A stretch of DNA of 64,000 nucleotides from Streptomyces sp. S3(2020) (GTDB taxonomy: Bacteria; Actinomycetota; Actinomycetes; Streptomycetales; Streptomycetaceae). Shown piece by piece: positions 27,445-36,073 of this stretch (position 1 is the stretch's first letter; every line of letters begins with the position of its first letter). The translations under genes and the position numbers were made by a program. The stretch is from contig NZ_JABERD010000007.1 of NCBI RefSeq assembly GCF_013044505.1, forward strand, positions 44,647 to 108,646, read 5' to 3'. Below the pieces are notes generated by a model. It saw nothing but the letters and a program-made list of their open reading frames with translations, was not told where the DNA came from and searched no databases.

Positions 27445-28866
27445 GTGGCATCGCGCTGGGATCTCGGCGGCCTGCTGCGGCCCGTCGAGGACGAGTACCA
27501 CCAGCTGTGGTCACTGTCCCACTCGATCGGAGCCGGCGGCCAGGGCGAGGTATGGCTGGCCCGAGGCGGACGAACCGCCGTAAAGATAATCACTGCTCCG
27601 ACTCACGAAGCAGCAGAGGCTGTTCACGTTCGGCTGCGCCGCATCCAGCGGCTTCCGTTGGAAGGTGTCCCGCTGGCTGGCGTACTCGCCCTGCTCGCCC
27701 CGCCGAAGCTCGGTTACGTGATGGAACTGGCCGATGAGATGGTCCCATTAGACACCTTGTGCGTCCCCGACGAGGAGGACCTGGCAGCCTGGTATCTGCG
27801 CACCGGGGGTCTGGAACGCCGACTGCGGCTGCTGGCCAAACTCGCAGAAGCCGTCGCCCGGCTCCACGCGCGTGCCATCGTGTACCAGGACCTGTCACCC
27901 TCCAACGTGCTAATTTCCGCCGCTACCGAGCAACAGGAAATCCGTCTCATCGACGTGGACAACCTCGGTCTGGCCTCGACCGTCGGATCCGCGCCGGTAC
28001 ACACGCCCGGATACGGGGCACCGGAAATCGTGTCGGGTCACAGCGGAGCCACCACTCTGGCCGATGCACATGCACTCGGCGTTCTGATCTTCGAGACCCT
28101 CACGGCCAGTCACCCGTTCCGGGGCGACGAGGTCCTGGACTCCGACCCCGCGTACCAGGAGGAGTACGCAGACCGTTTCCGCCTTCCATGGACCGACCAC
28201 CCCACCGACCGCACCAATGATTGCACTGTGGGTATCACACCACGGCAGGAACTCCTGTCCGGTCAGCTGTGGGACCTGGCCTCACAGTGCTTCGTGGACG
28301 CCGTAGCCAATCCCCTCCTCCGGCCATCGGCTGCCCGGTGGGCCACGGCCCTGCACTCCGCTGCGGGGCAGACCGTCGAATGCCCGGAGTGCGGATGGAC
28401 CTACCGTGCCTTCGCCCCCTCCTGCCTCGCCTGCCGGAGGCCCCGCGACCGTGTCTGGGTGCTGCGCCACGGACTGACTGGTCCGGTGGGTACCGAGCCG
28501 CAAGACCGATCGGGGAGCACTGACGACACCCCTGGTATACAGCTCTCGGAAGTCCCTCTGCCCGACTTCACCGCGCTGCGTCCCGGCGGCGAGACGACTC
28601 TGACCGCCCGGCATACCTCACCCGCCCCGGATCGACCCGACTCGGTGGTCGCGCAGTTGCGGCTTCACAGCCAGGACGCCACCGTGCTGAACCTTTCGCG
28701 CGACAGTCTCTGGCTGGACCATCAAGACGGTCGACCATGGCGGGAGATCGGCCAGGGAAGCCAGGCAACCGTGCCGGTCGACGGCCGCGCCTGGACGCTT
28801 CACTTCGGGAGGCAGGGTGCGATCCACCGCTGGGTACGTCTGATGGCTGTGGAGGCGAGCAGGTGA
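27445..28866 (+). CDS. Ser/Thr protein kinase with C-terminal zinc ribbon
   Basis: 473 aa from GTG 27445 behind AGGAAAGG. The kinase domain (about 25-300) has a glycine loop GAGGQGEVWLA, the Lys in TAVKII, and PGYGAPEIVSG in the activation segment. The catalytic loop is unusual, VYQDLSPSNVL (no His-Arg before Asp), and the DFG position reads IDVDNLG; the catalytic Asp, Asn and metal Asp are kept. A zinc ribbon follows (CPECG...CLAC, about residues 312-331), then a beta-rich C-terminal domain of ~120 residues, possibly FHA-like. This layout matches the kinase of TerY-associated modules. It overlaps the helicase start by 4 nt (GTGA). Likely target: other operon products. Confidence 0.85.
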   Translation: MASRWDLGGLLRPVEDEYHQLWSLSHSIGAGGQGEVWLARGGRTAVKIITAPTHEAAEAVHVRLRRIQRLPLEGVPLAGVLALLAPPKLGYVMELADEMVPLDTLCVPDEEDLAAWYLRTGGLERRLRLLAKLAEAVARLHARAIVYQDLSPSNVLISAATEQQEIRLIDVDNLGLASTVGSAPVHTPGYGAPEIVSGHSGATTLADAHALGVLIFETLTASHPFRGDEVLDSDPAYQEEYADRFRLPWTDHPTDRTNDCTVGITPRQELLSGQLWDLASQCFVDAVANPLLRPSAARWATALHSAAGQTVECPECGWTYRAFAPSCLACRRPRDRVWVLRHGLTGPVGTEPQDRSGSTDDTPGIQLSEVPLPDFTALRPGGETTLTARHTSPAPDRPDSVVAQLRLHSQDATVLNLSRDSLWLDHQDGRPWREIGQGSQATVPVDGRAWTLHFGRQGAIHRWVRLMAVEASR

Positions 28867-31800
28867 GCGTTCGCCCCAGGGGACCAGTCATGCCTGCCCG
28901 TATGCCGGGAGAGCCGGTCTTCGTGTCTTTCCTCTGGCACCGAGTGCCGCAGGAGTTCGTCGGCCAGATCATCCCCGATGGCAGCGAGGTCCGCCTTTAC
29001 CGTCGACCCACAGGCCAACTCGACCTGGTCACCGACTCCGCCACGTTCGGGATCAAGCCGGCGAGTCCCGAGGACGAACGGAGGCTCACCGAAGTCGAGG
29101 CAGCCGGGACCAGCTGTGTGACGGTCACTGCGCATCCTGCCCGGCCGAAGCCGCCCACGCCCGCTGCACCGCCCCGGCGCCGTACCGGTAATCCGCATCC
29201 GCCCGCGGCGCCAGCCGACGAACCCTTCACCTTGCGGGTGCACATCTATGCCCCCGCGGTAGGACTCGCTGTGCCGCTCAGCACCAGCCTGCTACTCGAC
29301 GTCGATGACGCCGTCCTGGAGGATGCCACCAAGTACGCGGACCGCGCGGACACCGTCAACGTCGCTTCCGTCATGGAGTTCATGAGGCGAGAGCTCTTCC
29401 TGGAACCCCGCCCTGGGGCTCAAGCTAATGCCAGGCGCATGGTGGTCTCGGCCGGACCAGCCGGTGGCTTTGCAGTCGGCTTCCGGGTGCACGGACCAGG
29501 GCTCATGGCCGACGTCGAGAAAAACAGCACCGGCTACCGCATCGTCCGGCTACTCAGCTCGGTCCACGATCAGCGCCGTACCAGCCACAAGGCACTGGCC
29601 GTCGGGTCAATTGACTTCCGCGACATGACCGCCAGACAGCGAGACCGGGAGAGAATACAGCAGGGCCTCGACCTGGTGGCCAACCAGAACGGCTACCTGG
29701 CCATGTGGGACAGATACCAAGAGCTGGAGGCCCGCCACATCAGGGGCCGGATTCGCAATTTCGGGACCATCCGCTACACCAAGGTCAAGGTCGAGTCCGA
29801 TGGCCGCTGCGTATTCACGGTGGACCTCGACCGGGCACTGCCCCGCACGCGAGCCGCTCTGGAGAACACGACAGCGGCCGAACGCCTCGAGATCGAGGCC
29901 GCAGCTGAAGTTCCGGCCTCGGTGACAGACACCGCGATGACCGACCGGGAGTGGCTGGTCGCTTCCCGTGCGCAGAAGGTACGGGCCTGGATTGGTGAAC
30001 CGCTCGGGTACGACAGCGTCACCGCGACCCTGCGGCTCGCCGCAACCCTCAACGACCAAAAGGACCCACCGCCCCAGGGCTGGCTCTACCTGGCACACCG
30101 GGGAGATCAGCGCCGGCTCGACCGGCGCGAGAAAGCCATGCAAAAGCTACGCACCGACGGGACACACATTCCCGCGCTGCCGACTCTGCTAGAGGGGCGT
30201 TCCTGGCCCCAGCCGACAACACGTCGGATCACAAAACTCTCTCCTTCCGCGCTCAACTGCTTCGCTCCCCACGGCCCGACGCCCGCCCAGCGGGAGGCGG
30301 TGCTCACCGCGCTCAACACCCCCGATGTGGCGATCATCCAGGGACCGCCGGGCACTGGCAAAACGCAGGTGATCGCTGCTCTGGTCAATCAACTGGGTGA
30401 TCTCGCTCAGGGCGGAGAGGTAGCCGGCAGCACCCTGTTGACGAGCTTCCAGCATGCGGCGGTGGACCATCTGGTCACGCGCGGCTGGGTCTTCGGGCTG
30501 CCGCCGCTCAAGGTGGACTCCCGCGGCCGGGGCAGCAAGGTCGCGCTGGACACCTGGCGCATCGACTCCGCCCGCGCCGCCGACCTGCGGCTACGTGAAC
30601 GCCCGGTGGGGCAGCATCTCGCTGCTCGGCGTGCCGCCGCCGAATTGGCCGCCACTTACCGGGCGGCACCCGTCCCGCCCGAGTTCCTGCCCCAATTCCT
30701 CGACCAAGCACTCGCCCAGCTCGGAGACATATCGGACCCCACACTGGTCGGCGAACTCTGCAGCCTCAGAGACAGAGCTGAGAGGCATCGCATTCGGGCC
30801 GCCGCCATGACCGACCCCGACCTGCGCGCGGACCTCCTGCCCTACATCCGGTCGCTGCGCTGCACGGTGACCGGGTTCGAGGACGACGGGCCACGCACGG
30901 CTCGAGCATTGCTGACACGGCTCGACCTCGCCGACTCCCCGCTCTTCGACGGCATCTCGTACCAGGAGTCGCTGCGTATAGCGGCCAGTACCGCTTCACC
31001 CCAGCCTGAACTCCTCAACTCACTGGCCGCGCTGCGCGACGCCCTGCTCGACCGTCTCACCGCGCGCATTCGGCTGCCAGAGGTAACCGTGGCTGATCCC
31101 ACGATCGCCGCCCTCCTCGACCGGTTCGCAGCACAACTTGCGGAAGCGGTGACCCGGTCACCCGACGCCATAGCCGCGGCACTGCTCGATTACCGAGACG
31201 ATCTGCGCAGCGATCCGGAAGGTGTCGACGACACCCTCCGCGCCTACACCGTCTCGCTGGCCTCGACCTGCCAACAGGCCGTTTCCAAAGCCATGGTTGA
31301 CGTCGGCCGTCAGGATGGAGCTTTCGAGTCGGTCGTCGTCGACGAGGCGGCCCGAGCCAACCCGCTGGATCTCCTCATCCCCCTCGCCCAAGCCCGCCGC
31401 CGGATTGTGCTGGTCGGCGATCACGCCCAGCTCCCCCATATGCTGGAACCCGACGTGGAGCGCGAGCTGAGCTCGCTCGGCGACGACGTCCGCGACCGGC
31501 TGCAGGAAAGCCTGTTCCAGCGACTGGCACGGCAGTGGGAGCACGGTTCGTCCGACGGACATACCCGGTTCGTCCGTCTCGACACCCAGTTCCGCATGCA
31601 CCCGGTGCTCGGGAGCTTCGTCAGCGACAACTTCTACCAGGGGACACTGCGCAACGGCCGCGAAGCGGCCGACTTCATTCACGGAATCGACCGCTACGGT
31701 GAGGTCCCCGCGGTGTGGCTTCCCGTGCCGCTGTCTGCAGGCGGTGAAGCGCAACGGGGGACGAGCCGCACCCGGCACGCTGAAGCCACTGTCATCGCAG

Positions 31801-32276
31801 CGGAGATAGCCGCGCTGATCGAGCGGCACCCGAGTATGACCTTCGGCGTCATCTCGTTCTACGCCGCGCAGGTCACCGAGGTGTGGAAGGAACTGAAGAA
31901 GGCCGGGCTCGCCGAGTTCACCGATGCAGGTGGATGGCGCCCCGTGCCCCGGCTGTGCCGTGACGAGGACGGCGCACCGCTCGACCGGTTACGAGTCGGC
32001 ACCGTCGATGCCTTTCAAGGCATGGAGTTCTCCATCACCTATCTGTCCACCGTGCGCAGCTGCGCACCGGCCGCGCGGACCGACGTCAAGCGCGCTTACG
32101 GACACCTGACCGTCGCCAACCGACTGTGCGTGGCGATGAGCCGCCAGCAGCGGCTGCTGGCCGTCGTGGGTGACGACGACATGTTCGGGCCTGACAGTCC
32201 GAAGGTGATCGGGCCCCTCGCCGCGTTCCTGGAACTGTGTCGGAAGGGGGCGGACGGCCGTGTCGTTCGACCGTGA
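28863..32276 (+). CDS. DNA2/Upf1-type superfamily 1 helicase
   Basis: 1137 aa from GTG 28863, which overlaps the kinase stop (GTGA) with GGAGG 9 nt upstream. The N-terminal ~490 residues are of unknown fold with a Pro-rich linker (about 80-120). The ATPase has Walker A GPPGTGKTQ near 495, Walker B DEAA near 824, motif III GDHAQLPHML near 855, motif IV LDTQFRMHPVLGSF near 906, motif V VGTVDAFQGMEF near 1045 and motif VI RLCVAMSRQQR near 1085. This is the SF1B Upf1/DNA2 pattern, unwinding 5'-3' on DNA or RNA. Similar helicases occur in many anti-phage cassettes. It is coupled both upstream and downstream (17-nt overlap). Confidence 0.93.
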   Translation: MSVRPRGPVMPARMPGEPVFVSFLWHRVPQEFVGQIIPDGSEVRLYRRPTGQLDLVTDSATFGIKPASPEDERRLTEVEAAGTSCVTVTAHPARPKPPTPAAPPRRRTGNPHPPAAPADEPFTLRVHIYAPAVGLAVPLSTSLLLDVDDAVLEDATKYADRADTVNVASVMEFMRRELFLEPRPGAQANARRMVVSAGPAGGFAVGFRVHGPGLMADVEKNSTGYRIVRLLSSVHDQRRTSHKALAVGSIDFRDMTARQRDRERIQQGLDLVANQNGYLAMWDRYQELEARHIRGRIRNFGTIRYTKVKVESDGRCVFTVDLDRALPRTRAALENTTAAERLEIEAAAEVPASVTDTAMTDREWLVASRAQKVRAWIGEPLGYDSVTATLRLAATLNDQKDPPPQGWLYLAHRGDQRRLDRREKAMQKLRTDGTHIPALPTLLEGRSWPQPTTRRITKLSPSALNCFAPHGPTPAQREAVLTALNTPDVAIIQGPPGTGKTQVIAALVNQLGDLAQGGEVAGSTLLTSFQHAAVDHLVTRGWVFGLPPLKVDSRGRGSKVALDTWRIDSARAADLRLRERPVGQHLAARRAAAELAATYRAAPVPPEFLPQFLDQALAQLGDISDPTLVGELCSLRDRAERHRIRAAAMTDPDLRADLLPYIRSLRCTVTGFEDDGPRTARALLTRLDLADSPLFDGISYQESLRIAASTASPQPELLNSLAALRDALLDRLTARIRLPEVTVADPTIAALLDRFAAQLAEAVTRSPDAIAAALLDYRDDLRSDPEGVDDTLRAYTVSLASTCQQAVSKAMVDVGRQDGAFESVVVDEAARANPLDLLIPLAQARRRIVLVGDHAQLPHMLEPDVERELSSLGDDVRDRLQESLFQRLARQWEHGSSDGHTRFVRLDTQFRMHPVLGSFVSDNFYQGTLRNGREAADFIHGIDRYGEVPAVWLPVPLSAGGEAQRGTSRTRHAEATVIAAEIAALIERHPSMTFGVISFYAAQVTEVWKELKKAGLAEFTDAGGWRPVPRLCRDEDGAPLDRLRVGTVDAFQGMEFSITYLSTVRSCAPAARTDVKRAYGHLTVANRLCVAMSRQQRLLAVVGDDDMFGPDSPKVIGPLAAFLELCRKGADGRVVRP

Positions 32277-33705
32277 GACACCCGTCTTCCAGCTGGCCTT
32301 TCCGCCCCGGAAGCGGTACCGGCCCGTTCTGCTGCCCGTGTGGGTTCACCAGGTGACGGCGCCGACCGGCTACTCCCGCACACTGGACGTCTTCCAGACC
32401 GTGGTGCTGCGTCTGTGCGCCGCCGGAGTGCGGGACGTCGGTGACCTGTCCCGACTGATCGGCCTGGACACCGCCCTGTGCCGCACGGCGATCGCCCGAC
32501 TTGTAGAAGGACGGCTGATGGAACCCGGGCTGAAGCTGACCGAGGCAGGGCGGCGTACCGTGGCCGAGGGGGAAGTGGCGGAGACGGATCCCCAGCTCGT
32601 CCGGGTATTCCAAGAACCAGCCACCGGGGGGCTCCTGCCTCGCATCCTGGTCGCCGATCCAGTACGTGCCGATCTGCGGGAGCATCGCGGCCGCTGGGTC
32701 ACCATCCAGTTCGGCACCGCCGGAGCCTCCCGAGAGGTCAGTGCGCTGAGGCTACGGGCCGGCGGTTCCTCGATGCGTCCGTCGGAACGAAATGTGCTGG
32801 AAGCCTGCAGGAGCCACGACCTGGCCGCTCGGGGGCTTCGTGGTGCTTCCCGCGGCCCGTCCGACACCGTGGTAACGGCTCGCCGGATTGGCTTCCAGGG
32901 CACGGCGAATCCCGCCTATGTGGTGTGTTACGTCGTAGAGGACGACGACGGGTCCGGGCGCACGTGGACCGTCGAGGACCCGTTCGCAGTGGGTGACGGG
33001 CGCTTCTTGGCGGATCTCCTGGCCGCCCGCTCCGAGAGCGACGAGCCGTTGGGCCGACTGATCGACGACTTGCTCGGCGGGAACCGCCGCGACCGGACCG
33101 CCACCGCGCGCAAGATCGACCAGGAACTCGCCGAGGAGGCCCGCACCGACGTCATACGCATCCTCGGCGAGGAGATCCGGGATCACCCGGAGGTGCTGGC
33201 CCACCTCGCGGACATCGAGTTGGCTCTCCTCAAAGACACTGCGCGAGAACGCGAGAATGCCGCACGCACTGCGATCCGTGTCTTCGAGTGCATACTTCCC
33301 GGGCTCAACGAACGCTTCCCTGCCCGGCTGCCGCCATCCAGGGAGCCAGGGGTACGGGAGCGCGCGTTCGTACTGACCGCCCAGCGCCTGGGCGCCACCT
33401 CCGTGCCGCCAGAGATGCGCAAAATATGCAGAAATCCGAAAACCGGGCTGGCCGGAGACATCATCAGGGCCGTTTGGGCGGCCGGGGAGAATCCGCAGCA
33501 TCCGTTCGTTACGTTCATCCGGCAGCGCCCGACACTCCTGGACGATCTCGACCGGTCGCGGATTCTGCGCAACAACGCGACGCACGGACCAACCGGCTCC
33601 CCGGCCTCCGATGAGCTGGAGCACATCCGGGCTCTCGCCTACGAAGCAGCCCGCCACTTGCTCGGTCTGAGCGGTGGTTCCACAAACAGCAAGAAGGTGA
33701 ACTGA
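32260..33705 (+). CDS. Winged-helix protein of the island operon
   Basis: 481 aa from GTG 32260, overlapping the helicase gene by 17 nt, with GGAAGGGGG upstream. Residues ~40-100 read as a winged helix (FQTVVLRLCAAGVRDVGDLS, then CRTAIARLVEGRLME, then LTEAGRRTVAEGE). The middle is probably a beta-rich domain; the C-terminal part is helical and contains ATHGP near residue 450. No catalytic motif is recognised. Close spacing with the helicase and McrB-like genes suggests a DNA-recognition or adaptor subunit rather than a stand-alone repressor. The family is not recognised. Confidence 0.7.
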   Translation: MSFDRETPVFQLAFPPRKRYRPVLLPVWVHQVTAPTGYSRTLDVFQTVVLRLCAAGVRDVGDLSRLIGLDTALCRTAIARLVEGRLMEPGLKLTEAGRRTVAEGEVAETDPQLVRVFQEPATGGLLPRILVADPVRADLREHRGRWVTIQFGTAGASREVSALRLRAGGSSMRPSERNVLEACRSHDLAARGLRGASRGPSDTVVTARRIGFQGTANPAYVVCYVVEDDDGSGRTWTVEDPFAVGDGRFLADLLAARSESDEPLGRLIDDLLGGNRRDRTATARKIDQELAEEARTDVIRILGEEIRDHPEVLAHLADIELALLKDTARERENAARTAIRVFECILPGLNERFPARLPPSREPGVRERAFVLTAQRLGATSVPPEMRKICRNPKTGLAGDIIRAVWAAGENPQHPFVTFIRQRPTLLDDLDRSRILRNNATHGPTGSPASDELEHIRALAYEAARHLLGLSGGSTNSKKVN

Positions 33706-33709
33706 CGCC

Positions 33710-36073
33710 ATGGGGAAGAGGCAGACGCGATCGCGTCAGAAGGGTAAGGGAGCGGTCTGGCCAGGACAGCCGACTGTTTCCCAGCGTACCGAGACCACCC
33801 GTGCGCGTCAGTCGGCTGCTGTGGCGTCCAGTACCACTTCAGGGAGCAACGACAACGCCGCGCTGCTGACGGAGATACAGCAGGTGGCGAGCGAGGCGCA
33901 GGTGGTCCTCGCGGCAGGTGACGAATCCGTCGACCCGAACTCCGGCCTGGAACACGCGTGGCAGCTCTACCGCGCTCTCGCCAAGCGCCAGGAAGACGCG
34001 GCGAACGCACTGACGGTACAGGCGGAGCAGCTTCATAGCGAGTGGGAGGAGCTCACTGCCGCAGCCGCCCGCCAGGCGGAGGACGCGTCCTCCGTGCAGG
34101 AGGAACGCGCTGCGCTGGGCACCCGCACGAAGCTCCTGGACCGCAAGGAGCGCGATCTGTCCGACCGTGAGCGTTCGGCGGAAGTACAGTTCGCCGAACG
34201 CCGTCTGGCTGCAGGCCGTGAACTGGAGAGCTGGCTGGCGGAACAGCGGCGGACGGCCGTGGCCGCCCTCGATGGCGAACGCCAGGCCCGGCATGCTCAG
34301 TGGAGCGAGGAGCAGCGTCGCCTGGCCGAAGCCCAGACGGCTCTGGACCAGCGGGAGAGCGAACTGTCCCAGCGCGAGAGGGACCTTCGCTCCGCACAGC
34401 TCCGACTGGAGGACGATCATGAGGATATCGCCCACCTCAAGGCCGCGCTCAAGGAGCAGCAGGCCGGCCGTGCGGAACGGCTCGAGCGTGAGCTGACGAG
34501 CCGAACCGGCCAACTGCTCCAGCAGTTGGAGGAGTATCGGCAGCGGGCGGCAGCCCTCGCCGAGGGCAATGAGCGTCTGAGCGCTCGGCTCAACGAGTAC
34601 GACAGCGCTCTGGCGTCCCTGGGCGGCATGACCTTGGAGCAGGTCGTCGAGCGCATGGCCGAACTCCGCACCGAGAACGCCCGCCTGCTGGAGGAGAACG
34701 CCACGGCTCCAATGGCGGACGCGCGCATGCTCGAGCAACTGCAGCAGCAAGTCGCGCAACTCGCCGCCGACAATGAGGAACTGGTTCGGGAGCGCGGAGA
34801 ACTGGAGTCCGCGCTGCAACGTGACCGCATCGCGGTCAACGAGCGCCAGAACTATCTGGAAGCCAACAACTGGTTGCGCGCCGCCAACGGCCAATTGCAG
34901 CAGCTCCTCAACGAGGAAGCAGCCAAACTCAACGCCACGGCCCAGGCTGGCAAGGAAGGCCACGTGTTCCCGGTCTGCTCACGCATGGACCAGGAGTTCA
35001 GCGCTCCTCGGCCTTCCGACGCGCCCATGCCGGACATGCCCGATCTGGTGCGCCAGATGCAGGCCGTCATCCGACAGAACGCTGGCCTTTCTTATCGTCT
35101 GTCGGACCTGCGCCTGGTCCTGGCGGGCATGGCGATGAGCCGTCTCCATCTCTTCCAGGGCATCAGCGGCATCGGCAAAACCGGCTTGGCCCGCGCGCTC
35201 GCCACCGCCTTCGGCAGTGACACCAGTGTTGCCGTGGTTCCCGTCCAGGCCGGCTGGCGCGACCCCCAGGACCTCATGGGTTACTACAACAGCTTCGACC
35301 GGATCTTCTATGAATCCGAGTTCACCAAGGCCCTGTACCGCGCGCAGTGTCCCGCCTTCAAGGACCAACCATTCTTCATCATCCTCGACGAGATGAACCT
35401 CTCCCATCCCGAACAGTACTTCAGCGGAGTGCTGTCGGCCCTCGCCATCAAAGACCGACCCAAGCTGGCACTGACCACAGCACCGGTCAGAAACCCTGCC
35501 GACCTGATCATCGACGGAACGCACATCGCCATTCCGGAGAACGTCTGGTTCATCGGGACGGCCAACCATGACGAGACGACCGTCGGGTTTGCCGACAAGA
35601 CCTATGACCGAGCCTTCGTTCTGGAACTGCCTTGGCGGCACCCGGACCTGCCTGTGACGGCGAGCGCACCGCCGGAACCCCTCGGGCTCCGACGTATCAG
35701 CCATGCTTTCGGCGAGGCTCAGGCCACCTACGGCACACAGGCCGACGGCATCATCGAATTTCTCGACACTCACTGGCGCAGTCGCTTCGCGGAGGAGCTG
35801 CGCATCGGCTGGGGCAATCGGCTCGAGATGCAGATCAAGGAGTTCGCACCCGTCGTGGTGGCCGCCGGAGGCAGTCCGGGGGAGGCACTGGACCACCTGC
35901 TGGCCACACGCATCCTGCGCTCCGTCCGTGGGCGGTACGACATCCATGCTGACACCCTCGACACACTGCGCACCGACCTTGTCGAAAGCCTGACACGGTT
36001 CGACAGCGCTCACGAGCCGACGGCGACACAACTACTGCTGGACGACGAGATCCGCTCGCGTGGTCGGCGATGA
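33710..36073 (+). CDS. Coiled-coil McrB-like AAA+ protein
   Basis: 787 aa beginning 4 nt after the previous stop. After a basic disordered start, residues ~55-430 form a long coiled coil rich in Glu, Gln, Arg and Leu. The AAA+ module (about 440-770) has Walker A GISGIGKTGLARAL near 483 and Walker B FFIILDEMNLSHPEQYF near 560, whose DEMN form is characteristic of McrB. Sensor 1 is the Asn in FIGTANHDET near 615, followed by the FADKTYDRAF arginine region. McrB proteins are NTP-driven motors that partner a nuclease subunit (McrC). The downstream gene, coupled by ATGA, should be that partner. A long coiled coil instead of a modified-base reader is unlike classical McrB. Confidence 0.88.
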   Translation: MGKRQTRSRQKGKGAVWPGQPTVSQRTETTRARQSAAVASSTTSGSNDNAALLTEIQQVASEAQVVLAAGDESVDPNSGLEHAWQLYRALAKRQEDAANALTVQAEQLHSEWEELTAAAARQAEDASSVQEERAALGTRTKLLDRKERDLSDRERSAEVQFAERRLAAGRELESWLAEQRRTAVAALDGERQARHAQWSEEQRRLAEAQTALDQRESELSQRERDLRSAQLRLEDDHEDIAHLKAALKEQQAGRAERLERELTSRTGQLLQQLEEYRQRAAALAEGNERLSARLNEYDSALASLGGMTLEQVVERMAELRTENARLLEENATAPMADARMLEQLQQQVAQLAADNEELVRERGELESALQRDRIAVNERQNYLEANNWLRAANGQLQQLLNEEAAKLNATAQAGKEGHVFPVCSRMDQEFSAPRPSDAPMPDMPDLVRQMQAVIRQNAGLSYRLSDLRLVLAGMAMSRLHLFQGISGIGKTGLARALATAFGSDTSVAVVPVQAGWRDPQDLMGYYNSFDRIFYESEFTKALYRAQCPAFKDQPFFIILDEMNLSHPEQYFSGVLSALAIKDRPKLALTTAPVRNPADLIIDGTHIAIPENVWFIGTANHDETTVGFADKTYDRAFVLELPWRHPDLPVTASAPPEPLGLRRISHAFGEAQATYGTQADGIIEFLDTHWRSRFAEELRIGWGNRLEMQIKEFAPVVVAAGGSPGEALDHLLATRILRSVRGRYDIHADTLDTLRTDLVESLTRFDSAHEPTATQLLLDDEIRSRGRR

